From Mongoliitalea lutea (GTDB lineage: Bacteria; Bacteroidota; Bacteroidia; Cytophagales; Cyclobacteriaceae), in the NCBI RefSeq assembly GCF_014652135.1, contig NZ_BMYF01000004.1:174797-238796 (forward strand): 64,000 nucleotides of DNA, read 5' to 3'. Shown one piece after another: positions 17,355 to 25,189 of the stretch; the first letter of the stretch is position 1; each line of letters opens with the position of its first letter. The notes under the pieces are model-generated. The model did not search any database. It was given only the letters and a program-made list of their open reading frames with translations, and was not told the origin of the DNA. The position numbers and the translations under genes are program-made.

Positions 17355-19196
17355 ATGTGCGGAATTGTAGCTTATGTTGGTCAGCAAGAAGCGCTGCCAA
17401 TAATTATCAAAGGATTAAAAAGACTAGAATACAGAGGGTATGACAGTGCAGGTGTTGCATTGTTGACCAAAGATGGATTGGGAGTCTACAAGAAAAAAGG
17501 GAAAGTATCCGAATTGGAAAACCATTTGGTGGAATTCGCTGATTTGAGTTCTAAAATCGGTATCGGTCATACCCGTTGGGCAACTCACGGTGAACCAAAT
17601 GACGTAAACGCCCACCCTCACTACTCAGCAAGTGAAAAGTTTGCCATGATTCACAATGGCATCATCGAAAATTACGATGTGTTGAAAAAAGACCTCCTAA
17701 ACAAGGGCTATGTGTTCCATTCGGAAACAGACTCTGAGGTGTTTATCAAATTTATCGAGGACATTTTTGTCAATAACCATTGTAGTTTGGAAGAGGCTGT
17801 TCGTTTGGCTTTGCATAAAATTGTGGGCGCTTATGCGATCGTGATCGTCAACAAAGAAGAGCCAGATACCTTAATTGCTGCGAGAAAAGGGTCTCCTTTG
17901 GTAATTGGTGTTGGGCAAGATGAATATTTCTTAGCTTCCGATGCCACCCCTATTATCGAATATACCAATCAGGTCGTATACTTGGATGATTATGAGATTG
18001 CAGTGATTCGTGACAATCAGTTGCAGATCAAAACTATCGAAAACGTAGAGACTAATCCATATATTAATCAGTTGGAGCTTGAATTGGAAGCCATCGAAAA
18101 AGGTGGGTACGATCACTTCATGCTGAAAGAAATCAACGAGCAGCCAAGATCTATTGCAGATTGTATGCGTGGTCGCTTGGATGCCAAAAATGGACGTTTG
18201 GTTTTGGGTGGTCTGAGAGACTACATGAACAAATTCCAAAATGCCAAGCGTATCATCATTACTGCATGTGGTACTTCTTGGCATGCAGGTCTTGTAGCAG
18301 AATACTTATTTGAGGAGTTTGCCAGAATCCCTGTGGAAGTAGAATACGCTTCTGAATTTCGCTACAGAAACCCTGTGGTAGGTCCAGAAGATTTTATCAT
18401 CGCTATTTCGCAATCAGGTGAAACAGCAGATACCTTGGCTGCGATCGAATTGGCTAAATCTAAAGGAGCTACCATTTTCGGTGTTTGTAATGTGGTGGGT
18501 TCTTCCATTGCAAGAGCAACGCATGCAGGGTCCTATACCCACGCAGGCCCAGAAATAGGAGTGGCTTCCACCAAAGCCTTTACAGCACAGATTTCTGTGT
18601 TGACCATGATGGCCTTGAAATTGGGTTATCAGCGAGGTACACTTTCAGAAAGTCGATACATGCAATTATTGAGCGAGTTGGAAACCATCCCTTCAAAAGT
18701 AGAACGCGCCCTTAAACTCAACGATAAGATTCAGGTAATTGCTGAAAAGTATAAAGATTCCAGAAACTTCCTATACCTAGGCCGCGGATATAATTTCCCT
18801 GTTGCCTTGGAGGGAGCGTTGAAATTGAAAGAGATTTCTTATATCCACGCAGAGGGCTATCCAGCTGCAGAAATGAAGCATGGACCAATTGCCCTAATCG
18901 ATGAAGAAATGCCGGTAGTATTTATCGCTACGAAGGATTCTTCTTACGAAAAGGTCGTAAGCAACATTCAAGAGGTAAAAGCAAGAAAAGGAAAAATCAT
19001 TGCAGTGGTTACGGAAGGTGATGATACAGTGAAGCACATGGCAGACTATATCATTGAAATTCCAGATACGGAAGAAGCTTTTGTACCTTTGATTTCTGTG
19101 ATTCCCTTGCAGCAGCTATCCTACCATATAGCTGTGATGAGAGGCTGTAACGTCGATCAACCAAGAAACTTGGCGAAATCAGTAACAGTTGAATAG
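17355..19196 (+). CDS. glmS: Glutamine--fructose-6-phosphate aminotransferase (isomerizing)
   Basis: 613 residues. MCGIVAYVG gives the N-terminal nucleophile Cys of the class II glutaminase, with YDSAGVAL and GHTRWATHG following. Two SIS domains bind fructose-6-phosphate (ITACGTSWHAG, AISQSGETADT, YLGRGYNFPVALEGALKLKE), and the C-terminus NLAKSVTVE is the family hallmark. It makes glucosamine-6-phosphate, the first committed step to UDP-GlcNAc for peptidoglycan and lipid A. It has its own promoter box and a strong terminator. No ribozyme-like leader is apparent; the leader is only about 15 bases. Confidence 0.97.
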   Translation: MCGIVAYVGQQEALPIIIKGLKRLEYRGYDSAGVALLTKDGLGVYKKKGKVSELENHLVEFADLSSKIGIGHTRWATHGEPNDVNAHPHYSASEKFAMIHNGIIENYDVLKKDLLNKGYVFHSETDSEVFIKFIEDIFVNNHCSLEEAVRLALHKIVGAYAIVIVNKEEPDTLIAARKGSPLVIGVGQDEYFLASDATPIIEYTNQVVYLDDYEIAVIRDNQLQIKTIENVETNPYINQLELELEAIEKGGYDHFMLKEINEQPRSIADCMRGRLDAKNGRLVLGGLRDYMNKFQNAKRIIITACGTSWHAGLVAEYLFEEFARIPVEVEYASEFRYRNPVVGPEDFIIAISQSGETADTLAAIELAKSKGATIFGVCNVVGSSIARATHAGSYTHAGPEIGVASTKAFTAQISVLTMMALKLGYQRGTLSESRYMQLLSELETIPSKVERALKLNDKIQVIAEKYKDSRNFLYLGRGYNFPVALEGALKLKEISYIHAEGYPAAEMKHGPIALIDEEMPVVFIATKDSSYEKVVSNIQEVKARKGKIIAVVTEGDDTVKHMADYIIEIPDTEEAFVPLISVIPLQQLSYHIAVMRGCNVDQPRNLAKSVTVE

Positions 19197-19220
19197 TCGA
19201 AAAAATTGAAAAAAGTTTAC

Positions 19221-19247
19221 AAGTCCTGAATCCGTTCAGGACTTTTT
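19221..19247 (+). terminator. Terminator after glmS
   Basis: Perfect 10-bp stem AAGTCCTGAA / TTCAGGACTT with loop TCCG, followed by Ts. Confidence 0.88.
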
Positions 19248-19260
19248 TATTCCTGAGCGT

Positions 19261-20019
19261 ATGATCAACTATACAAAAAGCGGAAATGGCCCAGCACTCT
19301 TATTGATTCATGGATTTTGTGAATCTTTGGAAATGTGGACTCATTGGATTCCTACATTGGCTCAGACCCAAACTGTATTTGCCATTGATTTGCCAGGTTT
19401 TGGGAAAAGTCCCCTGATAGAACCATCTGTTAGCTTGGAATCTACAGCTGTAATCCTTCAGGACTGGCTTGAACAAGAAGGCATAACAGACCCTATCATC
19501 ATCGGACATTCCCTAGGTGGGTATGTGACGCTTGCTCTTGCTGAACTCATGGGTATTACCATCAAAGGGATAGGATTATTCCATTCCACTGCATTTGCAG
19601 ATACAGAAGAGAAGAAGCATACACGCAATAAAACCTATCAATTCATTGAGAAATTTGGGGTAGAAAAATTCATTGATTCTTTTGTGCCTCCGCTCTTTTC
19701 AGAGGAGAATAGAAAGAAAAATGCCCAAGAAATAGAACTTTTGATTCAAGAAGGCAGGAAAAGCAGCAAGGAAGGTGTTCTAGCGTACATTTTGGCCATG
19801 CGGGATAGAAAAGACCGGATGGATGTATGGCGGAACTTTCCTAATCCAAAACTCATGATAGCAGGGTATAACGACATGGCTGTCAGTATCGAACATAGTC
19901 GTATGCATGAGGCACATGCTCAATTTTACCATGAATTACCCCATGCAGGCCACATGGGAATGTTTGAGGAAAGTGAAACTACGTTACAGTTTTTACAAAA
20001 TTTCTTAAAACAAGTATAG
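19261..20019 (+). CDS. Alpha/beta hydrolase
   Basis: 252 residues. The oxyanion-hole motif LLLIHGFCESLEMW, the nucleophile elbow IIGHSLGGYV (Ser) and the catalytic His in LPHAGHMGMFEE define an alpha/beta hydrolase fold enzyme. The acid residue is probably in AGYNDMAV. Substrate cannot be read from sequence. It begins only about 13 bases after the glmS terminator, leaving no room for a separate promoter, so it probably depends on readthrough or on a promoter inside the glmS 3' end. Confidence 0.85.
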   Translation: MINYTKSGNGPALLLIHGFCESLEMWTHWIPTLAQTQTVFAIDLPGFGKSPLIEPSVSLESTAVILQDWLEQEGITDPIIIGHSLGGYVTLALAELMGITIKGIGLFHSTAFADTEEKKHTRNKTYQFIEKFGVEKFIDSFVPPLFSEENRKKNAQEIELLIQEGRKSSKEGVLAYILAMRDRKDRMDVWRNFPNPKLMIAGYNDMAVSIEHSRMHEAHAQFYHELPHAGHMGMFEESETTLQFLQNFLKQV

Positions 20020-20020
20020 C

Positions 20021-20062
20021 ATAAAAAAAGCCTTTCAGTCAATAGCTGAAGGCTTTCATTTT
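20021..20062. terminator. Bidirectional terminator between convergent genes
   Basis: AAAGCCTTTCAG (20027-20038) pairs with CTGAAGGCTTT (20046-20056) with one bulge, flanked by A and T runs. The stop of the photolyase-like gene lies in the loop. Confidence 0.8.
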
Positions 20063-21469
20063 TACCACAGGGTGAGGATAGTTTCCTCCTAAACTTACCT
20101 GATATTTTCGCAAATCTGAGGCATGCAGCGTGTGTGGCTGATGGATATCAAAACCAGGAATTCGAGCTAACTCTGGGATCCAATGCCTGATATAATCTCC
20201 TTTTCTGTCGTAGTTCTGCGCTTGCTTGAGGATATTGAAATACCTATTTTCCCTAGGGTCATTCCCTACGCCTGCTACATACATCCAGTTTCCCCAATTA
20301 CTACAGACATCATAATCTATCAACATGGATTCAAAATAAGAAGCTCCCCAACGCCAGTCAATCCCCAAATCATTCACCAAAAATGAGGCAACGTTTTGCC
20401 TTCCTCTGTTGGACATAAAACCCGTATGATTCAGTTCACGCATATTTGCATCAACAAAAGGGATTCCGGTTTGCCCCTCAGCCCAGCGCCAAAACATGGA
20501 TTCATTTCTACTCCATTGCTCCTCTACATTACGAATGCCTTTCAGTTGAAAGACCTTGTTTCCATGCTTTTTACAAATAAACCGGAAATAATCCCTCCAT
20601 ATTAATTCAAAAATCAACCAATAGGTAGATTGATTTTTTTTCCGCTCTTTTTCGTAGCGTAGTACTTCCCAATATATATATTTTGGGGAAATACAACCTA
20701 GAGCCAACCAAGGAGAAAACTTACTACTGTAATCAGCTCCCAATAATCCGTTTCGGGTTTCTTTATATACCTTCAACAGATCTTGTTCCCAAAAGTAGGC
20801 TTGAAGTCGCCCAAGAGCCGCCGATTCACCACCTTCAAATCTCAACACACCGCTCGACGGTATCTCAGGCTCATTCAAACCTAGAACTTTCAAGGAAACT
20901 TCGTTGGTCTCCGCATCCGTAAATGCAGGAGTATTTATTGCATCAGGTGTTGAAAACACCTTTTGAATTCGTACAAATTTTTCACATTCCTTTCGAAACT
21001 GCGTGAATACCTCAGGAGTTTGGTTCACGGGGAATGGAAGGTCTTGTAAGTGAAAGAGTGTACTCTGCCAGAAGACTTCTGTTTTGATTCCTTTGGCCCA
21101 TGCGTTTTGTTCCAATGCTACCTCTACTCTTTTCTCTTCGTCTGTCACTTCTTCCGAAAAGAAAATAGCACTTGCTTGGTACTTTTCCGCAACTGTAACT
21201 ACTAGCTCTTCTGGTTTGCCTTTAAGTACTAACAAATTTGATCCTTTTCCCTGCAGGGAATGCTTCAGATTCTCTACCGACTCTATGAGAAATTTAGCTC
21301 TGTGTGCCCCAGTTTTCGGTAGGCCCAATCTGATTGTTTCAAACTGTCGCTCATCATAGCAGTACACTGGTATGACTTCCTCATATTTCTTGACAGCGGA
21401 AAATAAGGATGCATTATCATGCACCCTTAAATCATTTCTAAACCAAACTACAACTCTATTTTTGTTCAT
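20039..21469 (-). CDS. Cryptochrome DASH
   Basis: 476 residues. The photolyase N-terminal domain opens VVVWFRNDLRVHDN; the FAD-binding C-terminal domain includes WLALGCISPKYIYWEV, LIWRDYFRFICKKHGNKVFQ, NRGRQNVASFLVNDLGIDWR and GNWMYVAGVGNDPRENRYFN. The spacing and GVGNDPRENRYFNILKQ signature are those of DASH cryptochromes rather than class I CPD photolyase. DASH proteins repair CPD lesions in single-stranded DNA and may act as light sensors. It is transcribed alone and convergent to the hydrolase gene. Confidence 0.92.
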   Translation of the reverse strand: MNKNRVVVWFRNDLRVHDNASLFSAVKKYEEVIPVYCYDERQFETIRLGLPKTGAHRAKFLIESVENLKHSLQGKGSNLLVLKGKPEELVVTVAEKYQASAIFFSEEVTDEEKRVEVALEQNAWAKGIKTEVFWQSTLFHLQDLPFPVNQTPEVFTQFRKECEKFVRIQKVFSTPDAINTPAFTDAETNEVSLKVLGLNEPEIPSSGVLRFEGGESAALGRLQAYFWEQDLLKVYKETRNGLLGADYSSKFSPWLALGCISPKYIYWEVLRYEKERKKNQSTYWLIFELIWRDYFRFICKKHGNKVFQLKGIRNVEEQWSRNESMFWRWAEGQTGIPFVDANMRELNHTGFMSNRGRQNVASFLVNDLGIDWRWGASYFESMLIDYDVCSNWGNWMYVAGVGNDPRENRYFNILKQAQNYDRKGDYIRHWIPELARIPGFDIHQPHTLHASDLRKYQVSLGGNYPHPVVKMKAFSY

Positions 21470-21585
21470 TTGAAGTTCTAACAGCTTATTTAATGAAAGT
21501 GTTTAAGGCTTTTTCGAAATATTATGTACCTTCATAGATTCATGAAATAAGTACACCAAATTCATAAATCAACTACAATCATTCT

Positions 21586-22146
21586 ATGAGAATCTTTACT
21601 TTAATTTTCTTCCTTTTTGCAACAACCGTGTGGGCTCAGGATAAACCTGCCAATGAAAAATTCCTTGATCACCTTCGTAAACATTGTGGAAAATCATTTG
21701 AAGGCGAACTAGTTACGCCAGTAGGACCTAATGATCAGTTTGCAGGTAAGCGATTGGTTATGCATGTAGTGGACTGTGGAGATGACTTTGTACATATCCC
21801 GTTTTTTGTAGGGGACGATAAATCCCGGACATGGGTGATCACCAAAGAAGGGGATCGATTGAAACTCAAGCATGATCACCGTCATGAAGATGGTAGTGAA
21901 GACGAGGTAACACAATATGGAGGTTTGACCTCAAATACAGGCATGGAGAACATTCAATTTTTCCCAGCTGATCAAGAAACCACCGATTTGATTCCTTACG
22001 CAGCAAATAATGTGTGGTGGATTACCATTGATGACAACTTTTTTACGTATAATCTTCGTAGAATAGGATCAGAAAGATTTTTTTCTGTAAAATTTGATCT
22101 GACGAAAGAGGTAGAAAGTCCTGGTCCGGCTTGGGGTTGGGAATAA
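21586..22146 (+). CDS. Secreted protein of unknown function
   Basis: 186 residues. MRIFTLIFFLFATTVWAQ is a clear signal peptide cleaved after AQ. The mature part (HLRKHCGKSFEGELVTP, RLVMHVVDCGDDFVHIPFFVG, LKHDHRHEDGSEDEVTQYGG) has two Cys that could form a disulfide and ends SPGPAWGWE. It resembles unnamed conserved exported proteins in Bacteroidota; no function can be assigned. The glycosidase lipoprotein follows after 34 bases on the same strand, so the two may be cotranscribed. Confidence 0.75.
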   Translation: MRIFTLIFFLFATTVWAQDKPANEKFLDHLRKHCGKSFEGELVTPVGPNDQFAGKRLVMHVVDCGDDFVHIPFFVGDDKSRTWVITKEGDRLKLKHDHRHEDGSEDEVTQYGGLTSNTGMENIQFFPADQETTDLIPYAANNVWWITIDDNFFTYNLRRIGSERFFSVKFDLTKEVESPGPAWGWE

Positions 22147-22180
22147 TTCTCGCAAAATCTGATACAACTTTAACGACCGT

Positions 22181-24577
22181 ATGCAAGAAATTAAAAATTT
22201 ATCGTTTTTTCTAGTGGTATTGGCTTTAATTACTGCTTGCCAACCCCATGATTCACCACCACTCAGCACACTTGTACAAGATTGGCTGAGTAAGGAAGGA
22301 AAAGAAGAATTTCTAGACAGCCCTTTCTTTGCAGCTGGAGATAGAGTGTACCTCGTAGGTCATCAAGACGGAAGTTTTCCCGATTTGGGCTGGCATGTGG
22401 AAGGAGAGATGGGGGGTATTTGGAATCATCCCATTAAATTACTGGATGGATTCAGTGCAGCCATCAATTTGGACAATACCCTTTTTTGCTTAAATCAGGC
22501 AGACAGATTTGTCAATTATCCCATAGGCAACAAACACCTTTTTGAATCTACAGTGCCGGGCTTGAAAGTCGAGCGATTTCAATTTGTCCCCGAAGGAAAA
22601 GAAGGCGTAGTTATTGAATTCACCTTTCATAATACTGGGAAAAGCACTCAAAATTTTGAGTTTACATGGGTAGGACATACAGATTTACAGCCTGTTTGGC
22701 TAGGGGAACGTACCGGAATGATCGACCATCCTGATGAAATCAGTTACGATGCTGATCGCGAGGCTTGGCTAGGGAAAGACCAAGGGAATGATTGGTATGT
22801 ACTCTTCGGTGCCAATAAATCTCCAAATTCCTACCAGGGAGGAACAGAAGACCCTTGTAACTATCAACCTCAAGGGATGGGAACCAGAGGAAGGCTCAAC
22901 TATTCATTTTCTTTGAAGAAGGGGACGCAGGAAACCATCCGCTTTGTGGTGGCAGGATCTTATACTTCTCAAATCGACACTGAGAACTCCTTTGATGATT
23001 TGATGAAGCATGCAGAAACCTATCTCAAAGAAAAACTTCAGCATTACCAGGATATCGCAGCGCTTGCAAAAATAAGTATCCCGAATAAAGATATCCAAGA
23101 AGCTTTTACATGGGTTAAGTTCAATACTGAATGGTTGGTGCGGGATGTACCTGAGATTGGAAGAGGCCTAGGGGCAGGTATGCCTGATTATCCTTGGTGG
23201 TTTGGTGTGGACAATGAATACACTCTAAAAGGAGCAATTGCAACCGGGAGAAAGGATTTGGTGTATGCTACCATCGATCTGATCCACAAACTTTCGGAAG
23301 CGAATGGCAATGGACGCATCATCCATGAAGTCAGTACCAATGGAGCGGTATTCAACCCCGGAAATATCAACGAGACACCTCAATTTGCTTCACTTATCTG
23401 GTGGGTGTACCGTTGGACAGGCGATCGGGAGTTTTTGGAGAAATATTATCCAACGATCCAAAAAGGTCTTGCTTGGCTCATGGAAACCAATGACCTAGAT
23501 GGAAACCTTTTTCCTGATGGTTATGGTATGATGGAAATCCATGGGTTGGAATCAGAAATGATTGATGTAGCGGTATACACTCAGCAAGCATTTGCAGACG
23601 CTTACAAAATGGCCAAAGAACTTGGTAAAGAAAATGATGCTAACTATTACCAAACATTAGCCGAAAAGCTCCGCGTCAAAATCAATGAGGAATTTTGGGT
23701 TCCGGAATTCAACAGTTTTGCTGACTTCATAGGTACAACTACTGAAGCCCTTCATTTGATAGATGCAGCGATTGTGCGAGCAGATACGCTAAATAAACCT
23801 TGGGCAGTTGAAGAACTAGAGGAAACAAAGCGCAGAATCTCCAAGTATCCAAAAGACAAAAAGCAAGGTTTTGTGGTGTTTCACAATTGGGTGGTCAATA
23901 CACCTATGGAAATGGGGATAGCTGATCCAGAAAAAGCTATAATTGCGCTAGATAAAGGCGCAAGGTTTGTCAATCCTTTTGGGGTTTTTGTGACAGGTAT
24001 TGATCGAGATGAGGCGGCTGATAATGAGGATGGTTCATTTACAGGCAGTAAGGTTTTTTCATACACAGGGGCCGTCATGACACTTCCTACGGGAGTATCC
24101 ATCATTGCAGAAAACAATTACAACCGTCCTGACCGGGCTTTAGAATACATGCAGCGTATGACACGCTCATTCAGTTTTGCGCTGCCAGGCTCAATTTACG
24201 AGGTATCGCCTGACTATGGCATGATGAGTCAAGCGTGGAATCTCTACAGTTACGGAGTCCCAATTGTCACCCAGTTTTTTGGCATAGAACCAGAGGCACA
24301 TCGACAGAAAGTACACCTGAATCCAAAACTTCCGAGTGATTGGAATGATGTAAGTATCGAGCGGGTGCGCGTGGGATCAAATAAATTGTCTGTAGCCTAT
24401 CAACGGACTTCCAACACATTTGAAGCACTCATTCAACAAACGGAAAAAGATTGGGACTTGGTATTCCATATTCCTTTAGGAGAATGGGAATCACTTGAGG
24501 TAAATGGCACAAGTTTACCACTCGAAAAAACCATTGAAGCTCGGGGAAATGAAATCCTAATTCGTCTCCGGAAATGA
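22181..24577 (+). CDS. Lipoprotein glycosidase, six-hairpin (debranching-enzyme-like)
   Basis: 798 residues with a lipoprotein signal (lipobox LITAC). An N-terminal beta domain (about 50-280) leads into an (alpha/alpha)6 barrel: GMPDYPWWFGVDNEYTLKGA, FASLIWWVYRWTGDREFLEKYY, DGYGMMEIHGLESEMIDVAVY and AQAWNLYSYGVPIV-like repeats. This matches six-hairpin glycosidases such as the amylo-alpha-1,6-glucosidase group; acidic residues in DNE and EIHGLESEMID are candidate catalytic residues. Located at the outer membrane, it would act on extracellular oligosaccharide. The exact GH family and substrate are not determined. No SusC/SusD pair is nearby. Confidence 0.75.
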   Translation: MQEIKNLSFFLVVLALITACQPHDSPPLSTLVQDWLSKEGKEEFLDSPFFAAGDRVYLVGHQDGSFPDLGWHVEGEMGGIWNHPIKLLDGFSAAINLDNTLFCLNQADRFVNYPIGNKHLFESTVPGLKVERFQFVPEGKEGVVIEFTFHNTGKSTQNFEFTWVGHTDLQPVWLGERTGMIDHPDEISYDADREAWLGKDQGNDWYVLFGANKSPNSYQGGTEDPCNYQPQGMGTRGRLNYSFSLKKGTQETIRFVVAGSYTSQIDTENSFDDLMKHAETYLKEKLQHYQDIAALAKISIPNKDIQEAFTWVKFNTEWLVRDVPEIGRGLGAGMPDYPWWFGVDNEYTLKGAIATGRKDLVYATIDLIHKLSEANGNGRIIHEVSTNGAVFNPGNINETPQFASLIWWVYRWTGDREFLEKYYPTIQKGLAWLMETNDLDGNLFPDGYGMMEIHGLESEMIDVAVYTQQAFADAYKMAKELGKENDANYYQTLAEKLRVKINEEFWVPEFNSFADFIGTTTEALHLIDAAIVRADTLNKPWAVEELEETKRRISKYPKDKKQGFVVFHNWVVNTPMEMGIADPEKAIIALDKGARFVNPFGVFVTGIDRDEAADNEDGSFTGSKVFSYTGAVMTLPTGVSIIAENNYNRPDRALEYMQRMTRSFSFALPGSIYEVSPDYGMMSQAWNLYSYGVPIVTQFFGIEPEAHRQKVHLNPKLPSDWNDVSIERVRVGSNKLSVAYQRTSNTFEALIQQTEKDWDLVFHIPLGEWESLEVNGTSLPLEKTIEARGNEILIRLRK

Positions 24578-24589
24578 TAAAATTTCGTT

Positions 24590-24625
24590 AATTCCTGTAT
24601 TTTGTGAAAAAAGTACAGGAATTTT
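24590..24625 (+). terminator. Terminator after glycosidase gene
   Basis: Perfect 10-bp stem AATTCCTGTA / TACAGGAATT with a 14-base loop, followed by TT. Confidence 0.7.
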
Positions 24626-24676
24626 CTAAATATCAGTATAGATTTGCTTTCAGGAAAGTATTTTCAAGTCCCAACA

Positions 24677-25183
24677 ATGAAAGCAACGGAGCAATTAGCA
24701 CCTATACCCCTGTCCTTTGCGGACAAACTTATTGAAGTTTTAGGAATTGTAGCCTTGGTTTGGTTATGGCTAGAGACAGCCTATTTTCAACAGTTAGGTC
24801 AAGAACAAGTACCTGCAAATTATAACTTTTTTGAAACTCCCAGTGATTACTGGGCCAGTAAAATGACTTTTGCAGTTCCTTTGGTTGCGACTTTTTTTTA
24901 CATCGGAATCAGCTGGTTCAATTATTACAACCGAGATATTGATCACTTAGTAGATGCGTCTACAGATAAGAAGAGAGCATTGATTGCTATCAATCGTAGG
25001 CTTTGGCGTTGGGTGAAATTAAACCTGATCATCATATTTTTGATGATTGAGTATTTTTCCTTTCACACTGGTTCCAATTATGGAACAGGCGTCCCTATAT
25101 GGATGATTTTGTTTTTCCCCCTGATTTTATTTAGTCCTCTGATTTATTTCTTTATCGAATATTCCAAAAGTCAGCTCAAATAA
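24677..25183 (+). CDS. DUF1648-like small membrane protein
   Basis: About 168 residues from the ATG at 24677 (a TTG at 24644 is in frame). Four hydrophobic helices: about residues 20-36, 70-90, 113-130 and 140-160. The segment VPANYNFFETPSDYWASKMTF resembles the DUF1648 signature (P-x-HFN...G...WGSK) of SdpI-family membrane proteins, but this is read by eye. It is convergent with the DUF5916 gene, with 6 bases between stops. Function unknown. Confidence 0.65.
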   Translation: MKATEQLAPIPLSFADKLIEVLGIVALVWLWLETAYFQQLGQEQVPANYNFFETPSDYWASKMTFAVPLVATFFYIGISWFNYYNRDIDHLVDASTDKKRALIAINRRLWRWVKLNLIIIFLMIEYFSFHTGSNYGTGVPIWMILFFPLILFSPLIYFFIEYSKSQLK

Positions 25184-25189
25184 AGTCAC

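Noticed and set aside
17931..18284. 117-residue minus-strand ORF inside glmS
   Set aside because: Antisense shadow of a highly conserved enzyme; no independent support.
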